Notes: generated by a model not told the origin, from the letters alone. A stretch of 9,742 bases of DNA from an uncultured Bacteroidales bacterium (GCA_947074165.1 CAMTOT010000091.1:1-9742), one strand, 5' to 3'; counted from the stretch's first letter, positions 1 to 7,247 are shown. Program-made: numbers and translations.

Positions 1-548
1 TCTCTTATGACGGAGGCGAGACATCTGCTTTTCTTCCTACAAATCTGAAAGTGGGGGGTACGTTGCTTTTCCCGCTTGATGATTACAACACAATGTCTAT
101 AAGCTGTGACCTTAATAAACTATTGGTGCCTACAGCGCCTCAGGCAAGTCAGTTTGACGGAGGTTCGGATAGTCAGGCATATGAAGATGCTATGCAGGAT
201 TACTATGCCATATCTCCGATTTCCGGTATATTTAAATCGTTTAGCGATGCGCCGGGCGGATTTAAAGAAGAGTTGAGAGAGATCAATTATTCATTTGGAG
301 CCGAATATTCATATAATCAGCAATTCTTCCTTCGCGGAGGTTATTATAATGAGCATGCTTCTAAGGGTAACAGAAAATATTTTACCCTCGGAGCTGGTTT
401 CGCTCTTAACGTGTTTAGACTCGACGCGGCTTATGTAATCTCTACTGCTCAGACAAGTCCTCTTGATCAGACATTGAGATTCACTCTTGCTTTTGATATG
501 GAGGGTATTCGAGATGTGCTTGGATACGGTGGAAGACGACGACGATAA
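1..548 (+). CDS. porV: PorV-like type IX secretion outer-membrane protein (5' end cut off)
   Basis: PorV (also called LptO) is a FadL-like outer-membrane beta-barrel of the type IX secretion system. It carries cargo with C-terminal sorting domains from the translocon to the PorU sortase complex. The frame is open from base 3, so the gene starts upstream of the window. About 181 residues are visible of a family length near 380-400. The segment FLPTNLKVGGTLLFPLDDYN, followed by NKLLVPT, is characteristic of the family. After it come amphipathic barrel strands such as FGAEYSYNQQFFLRGGYY, FTLGAGFALNVFRLDAAYV and LRFTLAFDMEGI. The protein ends in GYGGRRRR, an arginine cluster rather than the aromatic residue that ends many outer-membrane barrels. 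In related genomes I would expect porU just upstream, which is inference because that DNA is outside the window. A terminator follows 25 bases after the stop, so this gene ends its transcription unit. Confidence 0.87.
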   Translation, partial: SYDGGETSAFLPTNLKVGGTLLFPLDDYNTMSISCDLNKLLVPTAPQASQFDGGSDSQAYEDAMQDYYAISPISGIFKSFSDAPGGFKEELREINYSFGAEYSYNQQFFLRGGYYNEHASKGNRKYFTLGAGFALNVFRLDAAYVISTAQTSPLDQTLRFTLAFDMEGIRDVLGYGGRRRR

Positions 549-572
549 CATTAATAAAAACTATACATACGG

Positions 573-607
573 GCAGACTGGTATTATACCGGTCTGTCTT
601 TTTTTTT
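573..607 (+). terminator. Intrinsic terminator after porV
   Basis: The arms 573-584 and 586-597 pair almost completely (GCAGACTGGTAT against ATACCGGTCTGT), with G-U pairs at 579/591 and at the base of the stem. The hairpin runs directly into a T tract with nine T in a row at 599-607. This is a textbook rho-independent terminator and it separates porV from ispF. Confidence 0.9.
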
Positions 608-847
608 GTTCTATATGATTGATGCTGTGGTGTGAACTTATATTCATTTAAGGTCAATCAAAAATATCCTAACTAAACCTATATGTGCAACAGCTGTTAC
701 CGATATCGGCAGCCATTGACTCATATATACTATTGGTTGGGAGATTTATAATTGATTTAACCCAATGGTTTAAAACAGTAAAGTAAACCTTGCTTTTATA
801 TCTTTTGTTATAGCAATAGGTTACTTAAAAATATTCCGGTATAACCT
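608..847. other. Non-coding spacer between porV and ispF
   Basis: This is about 240 bases of AT-rich DNA between the porV terminator and the ispF promoter region. I see no open frame with a plausible start or coding signature on either strand. The one conspicuous structure is the pair of palindromes at 689-709. GGTCAAT at 652-658 and ATTGACT at 715-721 are complementary (one G-U pair) and flank those palindromes, so a larger folded RNA is possible. A weaker repeat, TTGGG at 737-741 with CCCAA at 761-765, lies further on. There is no clear promoter element inside this stretch. Confidence 0.6.
689..709. repeat. Two adjacent perfect 10-bp palindromes
   Basis: AACAGCTGTT (689-698) and CCGATATCGG (700-709) are each perfect palindromes, separated by a single A. 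As RNA the same bases can form a different hairpin: GCTG (693-696) with CAGC (710-713) outside, and CCG (700-702) with CGG (707-709) inside around an ATAT loop, with a three-base bulge. The stretch is GC-rich compared with its surroundings. It could be a binding site for dimeric regulators, a structured RNA, or chance. No function can be assigned from sequence alone. Confidence 0.6.
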
Positions 848-867
848 TAATGATAAACAAATCATTA
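848..867. repeat. Inverted repeat overlapping the ispF promoter
   Basis: TAATGAT (848-854) and ATCATTA (861-867) are perfect inverted copies with the six-base loop AAACAA. The right arm runs into the -7 element at 866-873, so the repeat occupies the spacer of the predicted promoter. That position would suit an operator. AT-rich repeats of this length also arise by chance, so this is a candidate only. Confidence 0.4.
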
Positions 868-873
868 TTTTTG
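866..873 (+). promoter_or_regulatory. Bacteroidota-type -7 element upstream of ispF
   Basis: TATTTTTG matches the TAnnTTTG consensus of the primary sigma factor of Bacteroidota. Transcription would start around 880, giving a leader of about 35 bases before the ATG at 915. No clear TTTG -33 element lies 19-21 bases upstream, so the promoter may be weak or activator-dependent. It would drive ispF through xseB. Confidence 0.55.
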
Positions 874-914
874 TGAAAATATTCCGATGTTTTAACATCA
901 TAAAGATATATAAT

Positions 915-1400
915 ATGAAATTCAGAGTAGGTTTTGGTTTTGACGTTCATCGTCTTGTAGAGGATAGACCATTATGGATTGGCGGTATAATGCTTGAACA
1001 TACTATGGGGCTTCAGGGGCATTCTGACGCCGATGTTTTGATACATGCTTTATGCGACGCATTGCTCGGAGCCGCAAATATGAGAGATATAGGTTATCAT
1101 TTCCCGGATACTGATGGCGAATATGAAAATATAGACAGCAAAATACTTCTTGCCCGCACTATGGATCTAATAAGGGGAAAAGGGTATGAGTTTGGTAATG
1201 CTGATATAACAATAGCGGCAGAACGACCGAAACTAAACCCGCATATCGAAAAGATGCAGCAGGCTCTGGCTGAAGTGATGAAAACTGATCCGGATGAGAT
1301 ATCTATTAAGGCTACAACGACAGAGAAGCTTGGATTTACAGGGCGCGAAGAGGGTATATCAGCTTATGCGACAGTCCTTATAAATAAAATAGGAGAATAA
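915..1400 (+). CDS. ispF: 2-C-methyl-D-erythritol 2,4-cyclodiphosphate synthase
   Basis: IspF cyclises 4-diphosphocytidyl-2-C-methylerythritol 2-phosphate, releasing CMP. This is the fifth step of the non-mevalonate isoprenoid pathway, and the enzyme acts as a cytosolic trimer. The 161-residue length is normal. Visible family motifs are GFGFDVHRL near the start with metal ligands D10 and H12, GHSDADVLIHALCDALLGA with H44 as the third metal ligand, DIGYHFPDTD at 58-67, ERPKLNPH at 103-110 and TTTEKLGFTGREEG at 134-147. I chose the ATG at 915 because the family begins right there. An in-frame GTG at 873 would add 14 unrelated residues and lies inside the -7 element, upstream of the likely transcription start. 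The stop is three bases before the mnmA start, and the AGGAGA at the end of this gene serves as the mnmA ribosome site. Confidence 0.97.
   Translation: MKFRVGFGFDVHRLVEDRPLWIGGIMLEHTMGLQGHSDADVLIHALCDALLGAANMRDIGYHFPDTDGEYENIDSKILLARTMDLIRGKGYEFGNADITIAAERPKLNPHIEKMQQALAEVMKTDPDEISIKATTTEKLGFTGREEGISAYATVLINKIGE
1391..1396 (+). promoter_or_regulatory. Strong ribosome-binding site for mnmA inside the ispF 3' end
   Basis: AGGAGA lies in the last codons of ispF, seven bases before the mnmA ATG at 1404. It is unusually good for a genome where most starts here have no clear Shine-Dalgarno sequence. It supports both the mnmA start and co-translation with ispF. Confidence 0.7.
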
Positions 1401-1403
1401 TAT

Positions 1404-2549
1404 ATGAAAGTATTGGTCGGCATGAGCGGCGGAGTTGACAGCTCCGCCGTATGTATGATGCTGAAAGAGCAGGGCTATGAGGTTGTTGGTCTGACAATGC
1501 GTATGTGGGACTGTTCATGGCAGATCCCGGAAGGTAAAGATGAACCGCTTTTTATCGAAGAGGCAAGAGACCTGGCTCGCAGTCTTGGTATAGAGCATCA
1601 CACTCTTGATATAAGGGAGGAGTTTAAAGCGTCTGTTGTAAAATACTTCATGGATGAGTATATGGGCGGACATACCCCTAATCCGTGTGTAATGTGTAAT
1701 AAGCATTTTAAGTGGAAAAAACTTCTGGAGATGGCTGATAAACTTGGATGCGATAAGGTAGCTACAGGTCATTACGCGCGTATTGTTGAGTATAACGGTC
1801 GTTTATGTATCGCTAAAGGTATAGATGAAACAAAAGATCAGTCATATTTTTTATGGAGACTTGGTCAGGACGCGCTTTCACGAACTTTATTCCCTCTTGG
1901 TGATAAGATAAAAAAAGATATTAAGGAATATGTTCTGCTGCGCGGATATAAGGAAAAAGCTGTAAAGAAAGAGAGTATGGAGGTTTGTTTTATCGAGGAC
2001 GACTATCGTACATTCTTAAGAGAGCAGATGCCTGATATTGACGAAAAAGTCGGAGAAGGCTATTTTGTAGATATACAGGGAAAGAAACTTGGCAGGCATA
2101 AGGGTTTCCCTTTTTATACTATTGGTCAGCGTAAGGGGTTGAATATAGCGCTCGGCTATCCTGCATACGTGATAAGGATAAATAAAAAGACCAACAGTAT
2201 AAGGCTTGGCGGTGTGGCAGATCTTGATGCTTCGTCGATGGTGCTTAAAGAGTGTATGTATCATAATACGCAGGAACTGAATGATCCATCACTGAGTGTG
2301 CGAATCAGATATCGCAGTAAGCCAATCGCGTTTAGTTTCAATAGAGTATGTGATGAGTCATTATCTGCTGAGGATAATTATATGCAGCTTGATTTTAGTG
2401 TAGCGGCATCAGCGGTTACTCCGGGTCAGTCGGCTGTGATATATAAAGATGATATAGTTATTGCCGGTGGTATAATATGTGATACAGCCGAGATTAAATA
2501 TTTCCGCACTCACTGCAATCCTCCTTATCGTGATTATATAAAGGAATAA
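1404..2549 (+). CDS. mnmA: tRNA-specific 2-thiouridylase MnmA
   Basis: MnmA uses ATP to adenylate and then thiolate U34 of tRNAs for Lys, Glu and Gln, making the 2-thio part of the wobble modification. The 381-residue protein is full length. The N-terminal PP-loop GMSGGVDSS (6-14) binds ATP. NPCVMCN places the thiol-carrying catalytic cysteine at 95, and MEVCFI places its partner at 195. ATGHYAR is at 120-126, the central-domain motif FPFYTIGQRKGL is at 235-246, and the C-terminal barrel motif AVTPGQSAVIY is at 337-347. All key residues are intact. Bacteroidota often carry more than one MnmA paralogue, so which copy this is cannot be told from one window. The gene follows ispF by three bases and precedes the S8 peptidase by five, which implies one transcript. 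Confidence 0.96.
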   Translation: MKVLVGMSGGVDSSAVCMMLKEQGYEVVGLTMRMWDCSWQIPEGKDEPLFIEEARDLARSLGIEHHTLDIREEFKASVVKYFMDEYMGGHTPNPCVMCNKHFKWKKLLEMADKLGCDKVATGHYARIVEYNGRLCIAKGIDETKDQSYFLWRLGQDALSRTLFPLGDKIKKDIKEYVLLRGYKEKAVKKESMEVCFIEDDYRTFLREQMPDIDEKVGEGYFVDIQGKKLGRHKGFPFYTIGQRKGLNIALGYPAYVIRINKKTNSIRLGGVADLDASSMVLKECMYHNTQELNDPSLSVRIRYRSKPIAFSFNRVCDESLSAEDNYMQLDFSVAASAVTPGQSAVIYKDDIVIAGGIICDTAEIKYFRTHCNPPYRDYIKE

Positions 2550-2554
2550 ATATT

Positions 2555-4111
2555 ATGAGAAATCTGGTTACCATACTTTTTCTGTCTGTTTTATCTACGG
2601 CTATGCCACAGACAAAATATCGTTTGTATCTGAAAGATAAACAGGGAGCTGTAATTGATGAAAACTTCGTAAGTGAAAGAGCTATGCGAAGGCGCAATTT
2701 ACAGATGGTAATAACAGATTCACTTGACTATCCGGTGTCGCCGGTATATAGAAAAGTGTTGGTTGATATGGGTTACAATATCGTTACTACATCAAGATGG
2801 ATGAACACTATAGTTGTAGCCTCCTCTGATGATCATCAGGAATTGTTGAGTGGACTTCCTTTTGTAGTCAGAGCTCAGAAGGTATGGCGAAATCGCTCAA
2901 CTGTGTTTAATTATCCCGACAATAACTTTCATGAAGAGACTGATACTATAGTAACTAATGAAATACTGCAACAGGTATCTCTTCATAATGGTGATAAGCT
3001 TCACGATATGGGATATAGGGGCGATGGTGTAATTGTAGCCGTTATTGATGCCGGATTTCAGAATGCGGATAAGATATCCTTTATAAACAAGAATGTAATA
3101 GGAGCGAGAGATTTTGTATATGAGACTAACAATCCATACAACAGAGACAGACACGGCACAAATGTATTGTCTGTGATATCTTGTGATAATGACAGTGTAA
3201 TGAGGGGTTCCGCTCCTGACGCTTCATTCTGGTTGCTGAGAAGTGAAAACTCTGACACGGAATTTCAGGTGGAGGAAGATTACTGGATAGCCGCGGCAGA
3301 ATTTGCTGACAGCATAGGCGCAGATATAATAAATTCGTCGCTTGCGTATAATGTCTTTGAGGATTTCGAATCTTACGACCATTCCTGTATAGACGGGCAA
3401 ACGGCTTTCATAACCCAGGGCGCTAACATAGCAGTGAAAAAAGGATTGTTTGTGATAAACAGCGCAGGCAATGAGGGTAATAATGAGTGGTACAGACTTT
3501 GTTTTCCTGCAGATGCTCCGCAGGTGTTAAGCGTGGGGTCTATAAACAGGGATAAAGAGGTATCTGACTTCTCAAGCAGAGGGTTTGTTACTCCTGAAAT
3601 GGTGAAGCCGGATGTAGCCGCGATTGGTAGTGATACATACGTTATAAAACCAACAGGAGAGGTGGGCAAAAGCTCCGGTACATCTTTTTCGGCTCCTGTT
3701 ATAACAGGTCTTGTAGCTTGCATTAAGCAGGCATTTCCTCAGATTCATAATAAAACTATCATGGATGTCGTAAGAGAGAGTTGCTCTTCTTTTGATATGC
3801 CAAGTGAGGATGTTGGCTATGGTATCCCCGATTTTTACGCAATTTATAATAAGTTGAACGGCTTAATGTCGAATGAGACAATTCGGGAAAACCCGGTTGT
3901 TTATCCTGTCGATATTGAAAATAATATATACAGAGTTTCTTCAGGTGAAGACAGTGTGATAGATATATTCAACACATCCGGAGTAAAAGTACAGACGCTG
4001 ATGCCCGACGATAGCGGATGCTTTCGTGTGTCGGGAATAAATAAAGGCATAATGTGTCTGTTAATAAGAGGGAATCAAACCTCGTTTTCATCAAAAATAT
4101 TTATAAGATAA
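2555..4111 (+). CDS. Secreted subtilisin-like (S8) serine peptidase with a type IX-like C-terminal tail
   Basis: This 518-residue exported protease has an N-terminal signal peptide (about 1-19, hydrophobic core VTILFLSVLSTA). A propeptide-like region follows (about 20-115), containing the ERAMRRRNLQ and DSLDYPVSPVY pattern common in Bacteroidota subtilases. The catalytic domain spans about 140-435. The triad is intact: D165 in VIVAVIDAGF, H200 in RDRHGTNV and S377 in GTSFSAP, with oxyanion N306 in NSAGNEGN. The last 70 or so residues (from about 445) read like a type A sorting domain: VIDIFNTSGVKV, then INKGIMCLLIR, then terminal KIFIR. The usual PNP motif is replaced by YPVD and the usual GxY by GIM, so secretion by this route is an inference. 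Five D-S/T-(hydrophobic) tripeptides fit the Bacteroides O-glycosylation rule. The substrate is unknown. AAGGA at 2541-2545 supports the ATG start. The stop overlaps the xseA start by one base. Confidence 0.92.
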   Translation: MRNLVTILFLSVLSTAMPQTKYRLYLKDKQGAVIDENFVSERAMRRRNLQMVITDSLDYPVSPVYRKVLVDMGYNIVTTSRWMNTIVVASSDDHQELLSGLPFVVRAQKVWRNRSTVFNYPDNNFHEETDTIVTNEILQQVSLHNGDKLHDMGYRGDGVIVAVIDAGFQNADKISFINKNVIGARDFVYETNNPYNRDRHGTNVLSVISCDNDSVMRGSAPDASFWLLRSENSDTEFQVEEDYWIAAAEFADSIGADIINSSLAYNVFEDFESYDHSCIDGQTAFITQGANIAVKKGLFVINSAGNEGNNEWYRLCFPADAPQVLSVGSINRDKEVSDFSSRGFVTPEMVKPDVAAIGSDTYVIKPTGEVGKSSGTSFSAPVITGLVACIKQAFPQIHNKTIMDVVRESCSSFDMPSEDVGYGIPDFYAIYNKLNGLMSNETIRENPVVYPVDIENNIYRVSSGEDSVIDIFNTSGVKVQTLMPDDSGCFRVSGINKGIMCLLIRGNQTSFSSKIFIR

Positions 4112-5415
4112 TGGAACATAGTCAGGAATTAACTCTTACTCAGCTTAACTCAATAGTAAAGGATGCTTTACGTCAGTGTTTCCCCGACAGATATTGGGTG
4201 AGAGCAGAGGTGAGCGAGGCAAGAGATAACTATACGGGTCACTGTTATCTTGAGTTTATAGAGAAGGATAAGCGAAATTCTCAAATAATAGCTAAAGCCC
4301 GCGGCAATATATGGGCTAACAGATGGCGAATAATAAAGCCATACTTTGAAAGAGAGACCGGACAAATATTTGGACCCGGCATAAAAGTGCTGGTTGAGGT
4401 GTCGGTAGAATTTCATGAGGTATATGGCTATTCGCTTGTTGTGAATGATATAGATCCGACCTATACTATAGGTGACATGGCAAGAAACAGAGCTGAGATA
4501 CTGAGACGTCTTGATGAGGCGGGAGTGAAGGATCTGAATAAAGAGCTTGAGATGGCAGAGCTGCCACGTCGCTACGCTATTATTTCGTCGCCGACGGCTG
4601 CCGGATATGGTGATTTTATGAATCAGCTTGAGAATAATCAGCGGGGATATAAAATATATACAAAGCTATTTCCCTCCATTATGCAGGGTGCCCAAACCGG
4701 CGCCAGTATAATCTCTGCATTGTCAATGATATATGAATATCAGGATCTGTTTGACGCTGTTGTAATAATAAGGGGAGGTGGTGCGACTTCCGACCTTAAT
4801 GCTTTCGACGACTTTGAGCTGGCTTATAATGTGGCTCAGTTTCCTTTGCCTGTTATAACAGGGATTGGTCATGACCGAGATACCACTGTGCTTGATGATA
4901 TAGCAAACGTAAGCGTGAAAACTCCCACGGCTGTGGCGGAGTATATTCTTGATCATTTTGATAAAGCGAATGAACTATTGAGTGAGCTTGCTTACGGACT
5001 AAACAATTCGGTATTAGGATATCTGGAGAGAGATAAAAATAAACTCTCTATACTAACCAATACTATACCTTCGTTAATAAAACAGAGGATGTTGGCAGAA
5101 TCGTCACGTATAGAATTTGTAAGGGTCAGGATTCCGCAACTTGCTCAGGGGCATATTTCGCGTCAGAACGTAAAGCTGGAAATAATAAGCGAACGTTTAA
5201 AAAATATTATACCGGCCCGCATAGATAAAGAGTATAACAAGCTGAGCAATCTGGAGAAGATAATAGAACTAACATCACCTGACAACGTTATAAAAAAAGG
5301 GTATTCAGTCACTCTGCATAATGGTAAAATATTGAAGAGTGTAAGTGATGTTAAGCCGGGAGATGTGCTTGTCACATCATTAATAGACGGAGACGTAAAA
5401 TCAATAGTAAAATAA
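4111..5415 (+). CDS. xseA: Exodeoxyribonuclease VII large subunit
   Basis: XseA is the catalytic subunit of exonuclease VII, which degrades single-stranded DNA from both ends into short oligonucleotides in the cytoplasm. From the ATG at 4111 the protein is 434 residues, normal for the family. An OB-fold occupies about 5-115 (YWVRAEVSEAR, GHCYLEFIEK). The catalytic core has RRYAIISSPTAAGYGDF at 153-169, RGGGATSDLNAFDDFELA at 221-238 and GIGHDRDTTVLDDIANVSVK at 251-270, followed by TPTAVAEYI. A helical region that holds the small subunit comes next. The C-terminal SPDNVIKKGYSV (389-400) and GDVLVTSLIDGDVKSIV match the family ending. An in-frame GTG at 4054 would overlap the peptidase gene by 58 bases and add residues absent from the family. 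The TAATG overlap with the upstream stop points to translational coupling. Confidence 0.96.
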   Translation: MEHSQELTLTQLNSIVKDALRQCFPDRYWVRAEVSEARDNYTGHCYLEFIEKDKRNSQIIAKARGNIWANRWRIIKPYFERETGQIFGPGIKVLVEVSVEFHEVYGYSLVVNDIDPTYTIGDMARNRAEILRRLDEAGVKDLNKELEMAELPRRYAIISSPTAAGYGDFMNQLENNQRGYKIYTKLFPSIMQGAQTGASIISALSMIYEYQDLFDAVVIIRGGGATSDLNAFDDFELAYNVAQFPLPVITGIGHDRDTTVLDDIANVSVKTPTAVAEYILDHFDKANELLSELAYGLNNSVLGYLERDKNKLSILTNTIPSLIKQRMLAESSRIEFVRVRIPQLAQGHISRQNVKLEIISERLKNIIPARIDKEYNKLSNLEKIIELTSPDNVIKKGYSVTLHNGKILKSVSDVKPGDVLVTSLIDGDVKSIVK

Positions 5416-5420
5416 ATAAT

Positions 5421-5624
5421 ATGGCTGCATCAAAAAAAGAATCATATTCAGCTGCTGTAAAAGAGCTTGAAGAGATCGTTCAGATACTTCAAAACGGCGA
5501 CTGTGAGATTGATAAACTAAGACAATACACTACCCGTTCGGTAGAGTTGATAAGAATATGTAAAGAGAAACTTTTTACAACAGATCAAGAACTTAAAAAG
5601 CTGCTGGAAGAGATAGAACTTTAA
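5421..5624 (+). CDS. xseB: Exodeoxyribonuclease VII small subunit
   Basis: XseB is the short helical subunit that binds the helical arm of XseA and is needed for exonuclease VII activity. The 67-residue length is typical. The sequence shows the family pattern: YSAAVKELEEIVQILQNGD (9-27, the equivalent of the LExIVxxLExG motif), then a second helix with RSVELIRICKEKL and a charged end. The start at 5421 lies five bases after the xseA stop, as usual for this pair. It is the last gene of the ispF unit. No T-rich terminator follows, only the AT-rich inverted repeat at 5632-5663. Confidence 0.93.
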   Translation: MAASKKESYSAAVKELEEIVQILQNGDCEIDKLRQYTTRSVELIRICKEKLFTTDQELKKLLEEIEL

Positions 5625-5631
5625 TCTATTT

Positions 5632-5663
5632 ATCATTATTGAGTGTTAATTTGCAATAATGAT
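5632..5663. repeat. 10-bp inverted repeat between xseB and gltX
   Basis: ATCATTATTG (5632-5641) and CAATAATGAT (5654-5663) are perfect inverted copies around a 12-base loop. The repeat starts seven bases after the xseB stop and ends one base before the gltX -7 element. It could be a weak terminator for the upstream unit, although it lacks GC pairs and a T tract. It could also be an operator at the gltX promoter. The left arm shares ATCATTATT with 861-869 at the ispF promoter. Confidence 0.5.
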
Positions 5664-5664
5664 G

Positions 5665-5672
5665 TAATTTTG
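5665..5672 (+). promoter_or_regulatory. Bacteroidota-type -7 element upstream of gltX
   Basis: TAATTTTG fits the TAnnTTTG consensus. It lies 31 bases before the gltX ATG, so the leader would be about 25 bases. The -33 position has no clean TTTG at the usual distance: TTTG at 5650-5653 is too close, and ATTG at 5638-5641 is slightly far with one mismatch. It would start the gltX - barrel - waaA unit. Confidence 0.55.
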
Positions 5673-5703
5673 TCGCACAAAAAAATAATATCAAAATAAA
5701 TAT

Positions 5704-7218
5704 ATGTCAGAAAAGAGAGTAAGAGTGCGCTTTGCACCAAGTCCTACGGGAGCTTTACATATCGGAGGGGTCAGAACCGCTCTGTATAATTATCTTTTTG
5801 CAAAACAACATGGCGGTGATATGCTGCTGAGAATTGAAGATACAGATTCACAGCGCTTTGTGCCCGGCGCAGAGGAATATATTATAGAGTCGCTTAACTG
5901 GCTTGGTATCAAAATAGATGAGGGAGTTGGCGTAGGCGGACCTCATGCTCCATATCGTCAGTCTGAGCGAAGAGATATTTATAAGAAATATGTGAATCAA
6001 CTTCTTGAGGCGGGCAAAGCTTATATCGCTTTTGATACTCCTGACGAACTTGAAGCTACACGCGCCGGAATAGCTAACTTTCAGTATGATGCTTCTACAC
6101 GTGAAGGTATGAGAAACTCACTTTCTTTACCAACAAAAGAGGTAGAAGATCTTATTAACTCCGGAGTTCAGTATGTAGTACGCTTTAAAGTTGAGCCTAA
6201 TGAGGATGTTGTGGTAAATGACCTTATCAGAGGAGAAGTTGTTATCAACTCTAATATCCTTGATGATAAAGTGCTTTATAAATCTGCAGATGAGCTTCCG
6301 ACTTATCACCTTGCCAACATTGTAGATGACCACTTGATGGAGGTCTCGCATGTGATTCGTGGCGAAGAGTGGTTGCCTTCGGCTCCTCTTCACGTTCTTC
6401 TTTACAGAGCTTTCGGATGGGAATCGCCGGCATTTGCACACCTTCCGCTTCTTCTTAAACCTGACGGCAACGGAAAGTTGAGTAAACGTGACGGTGATCG
6501 TTTAGGATTCCCTGTTTTCCCACTTCAGTTTACTGATCCTAAAACAGGTGCGGTATCATCAGGATACAGAGAAGCCGGATATTTGCCGGAGGCTGTAATA
6601 AACTTCCTTGCTCTTCTTGGATGGAATCCGGGTACAGATCAGGAAATTATGTCGATGGAAGAACTTATTAAGGACTTCTCGCTTGAGCGTTGCAGCAAAA
6701 GCGGCGCTAAATTTGATTACGAGAAAGGAAAATGGTTTAATCATAAATACATTCAGATGAAAGATAACAGCGAGATTGCTGATCTGTTTATCCCTGTATT
6801 GAAAGATTATGGCGTTGAGGCGCAGAAAGAGACGGTAGAGGCAATTGTAGCTCTTGTAAAAGAGAGAGTGAACTTTATAAAAGAGCTTTGGGAACAGTCT
6901 TCATTCTTCTTTAAAGCACCAAAATCTTATGATGAAAAGGTGGTTAAGAAGCGCTGGAAAGCGGAGACACCTGAGCAGATGACTAAACTTGCAGAAGTTC
7001 TGACGGCTATTGATGATTTCTCTGCAGAGAATCAGGAGAGAATCGTTAAGCAGTGGATCGCGGATAACGAATATAATCTCGGAGGCGTTATGAACGCGTT
7101 TCGTTTAGCAATAGTAGGAGAGTCTAAAGGACCACATATGTTTGATATCACGGCTATACTTGGCAAAGAAGAGACCGTAGCCAGAATCAAAACCGCTGTT
7201 GATACTATTGCAATCTAA
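5704..7218 (+). CDS. gltX: Glutamyl-tRNA synthetase
   Basis: GltX charges tRNA(Glu) with glutamate in the cytoplasm and feeds protein synthesis. The 504-residue protein is complete. It belongs to class I: RFAPSPTGALHIGGVRTALY holds the HIGH-type motif at 19-22, and KLSKRDGDRLGF holds the KMSKS-type motif at 258-262. RGEEWLPSAPLH (219-230) and FSLERCSKSGAKFDYEKGKW are standard GluRS segments, followed by the helical anticodon-binding domain. The AYIAFDTPDELE segment (106-117) lacks the cysteines that bind zinc in the E. coli enzyme, as in many zinc-free GluRS proteins. Whether it also charges tRNA(Gln) cannot be read here. The ATG at 5704 is the family start and follows an A-rich leader without a Shine-Dalgarno sequence. 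Confidence 0.98.
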   Translation: MSEKRVRVRFAPSPTGALHIGGVRTALYNYLFAKQHGGDMLLRIEDTDSQRFVPGAEEYIIESLNWLGIKIDEGVGVGGPHAPYRQSERRDIYKKYVNQLLEAGKAYIAFDTPDELEATRAGIANFQYDASTREGMRNSLSLPTKEVEDLINSGVQYVVRFKVEPNEDVVVNDLIRGEVVINSNILDDKVLYKSADELPTYHLANIVDDHLMEVSHVIRGEEWLPSAPLHVLLYRAFGWESPAFAHLPLLLKPDGNGKLSKRDGDRLGFPVFPLQFTDPKTGAVSSGYREAGYLPEAVINFLALLGWNPGTDQEIMSMEELIKDFSLERCSKSGAKFDYEKGKWFNHKYIQMKDNSEIADLFIPVLKDYGVEAQKETVEAIVALVKERVNFIKELWEQSSFFFKAPKSYDEKVVKKRWKAETPEQMTKLAEVLTAIDDFSAENQERIVKQWIADNEYNLGGVMNAFRLAIVGESKGPHMFDITAILGKEETVARIKTAVDTIAI

Positions 7219-7247
7219 TATTTATTAATAGCAAACCCTTGATCCGG

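Noticed and set aside
873..914. A 14-residue N-terminal extension of IspF from a GTG at 873
   Set aside because: The GTG is part of the TATTTTTG -7 element, the extra residues do not resemble the family, and the ATG at 915 fits the conserved N-terminus.
3373..3723. Open frame of 116 codons on the minus strand
   Set aside because: It lies wholly inside the catalytic domain of the S8 peptidase and shows no domain or start signal of its own. It is a shadow of the + strand gene.
4054..4110. XseA extension from a GTG at 4054
   Set aside because: It would overlap the peptidase gene by 58 bases, and the family starts at the ATG at 4111, which overlaps the stop in the usual coupled arrangement.
6127..6441. 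Open frame of 104 codons on the minus strand
   Set aside because: It lies wholly inside gltX, which is conserved across this region, and its translation looks non-biological.
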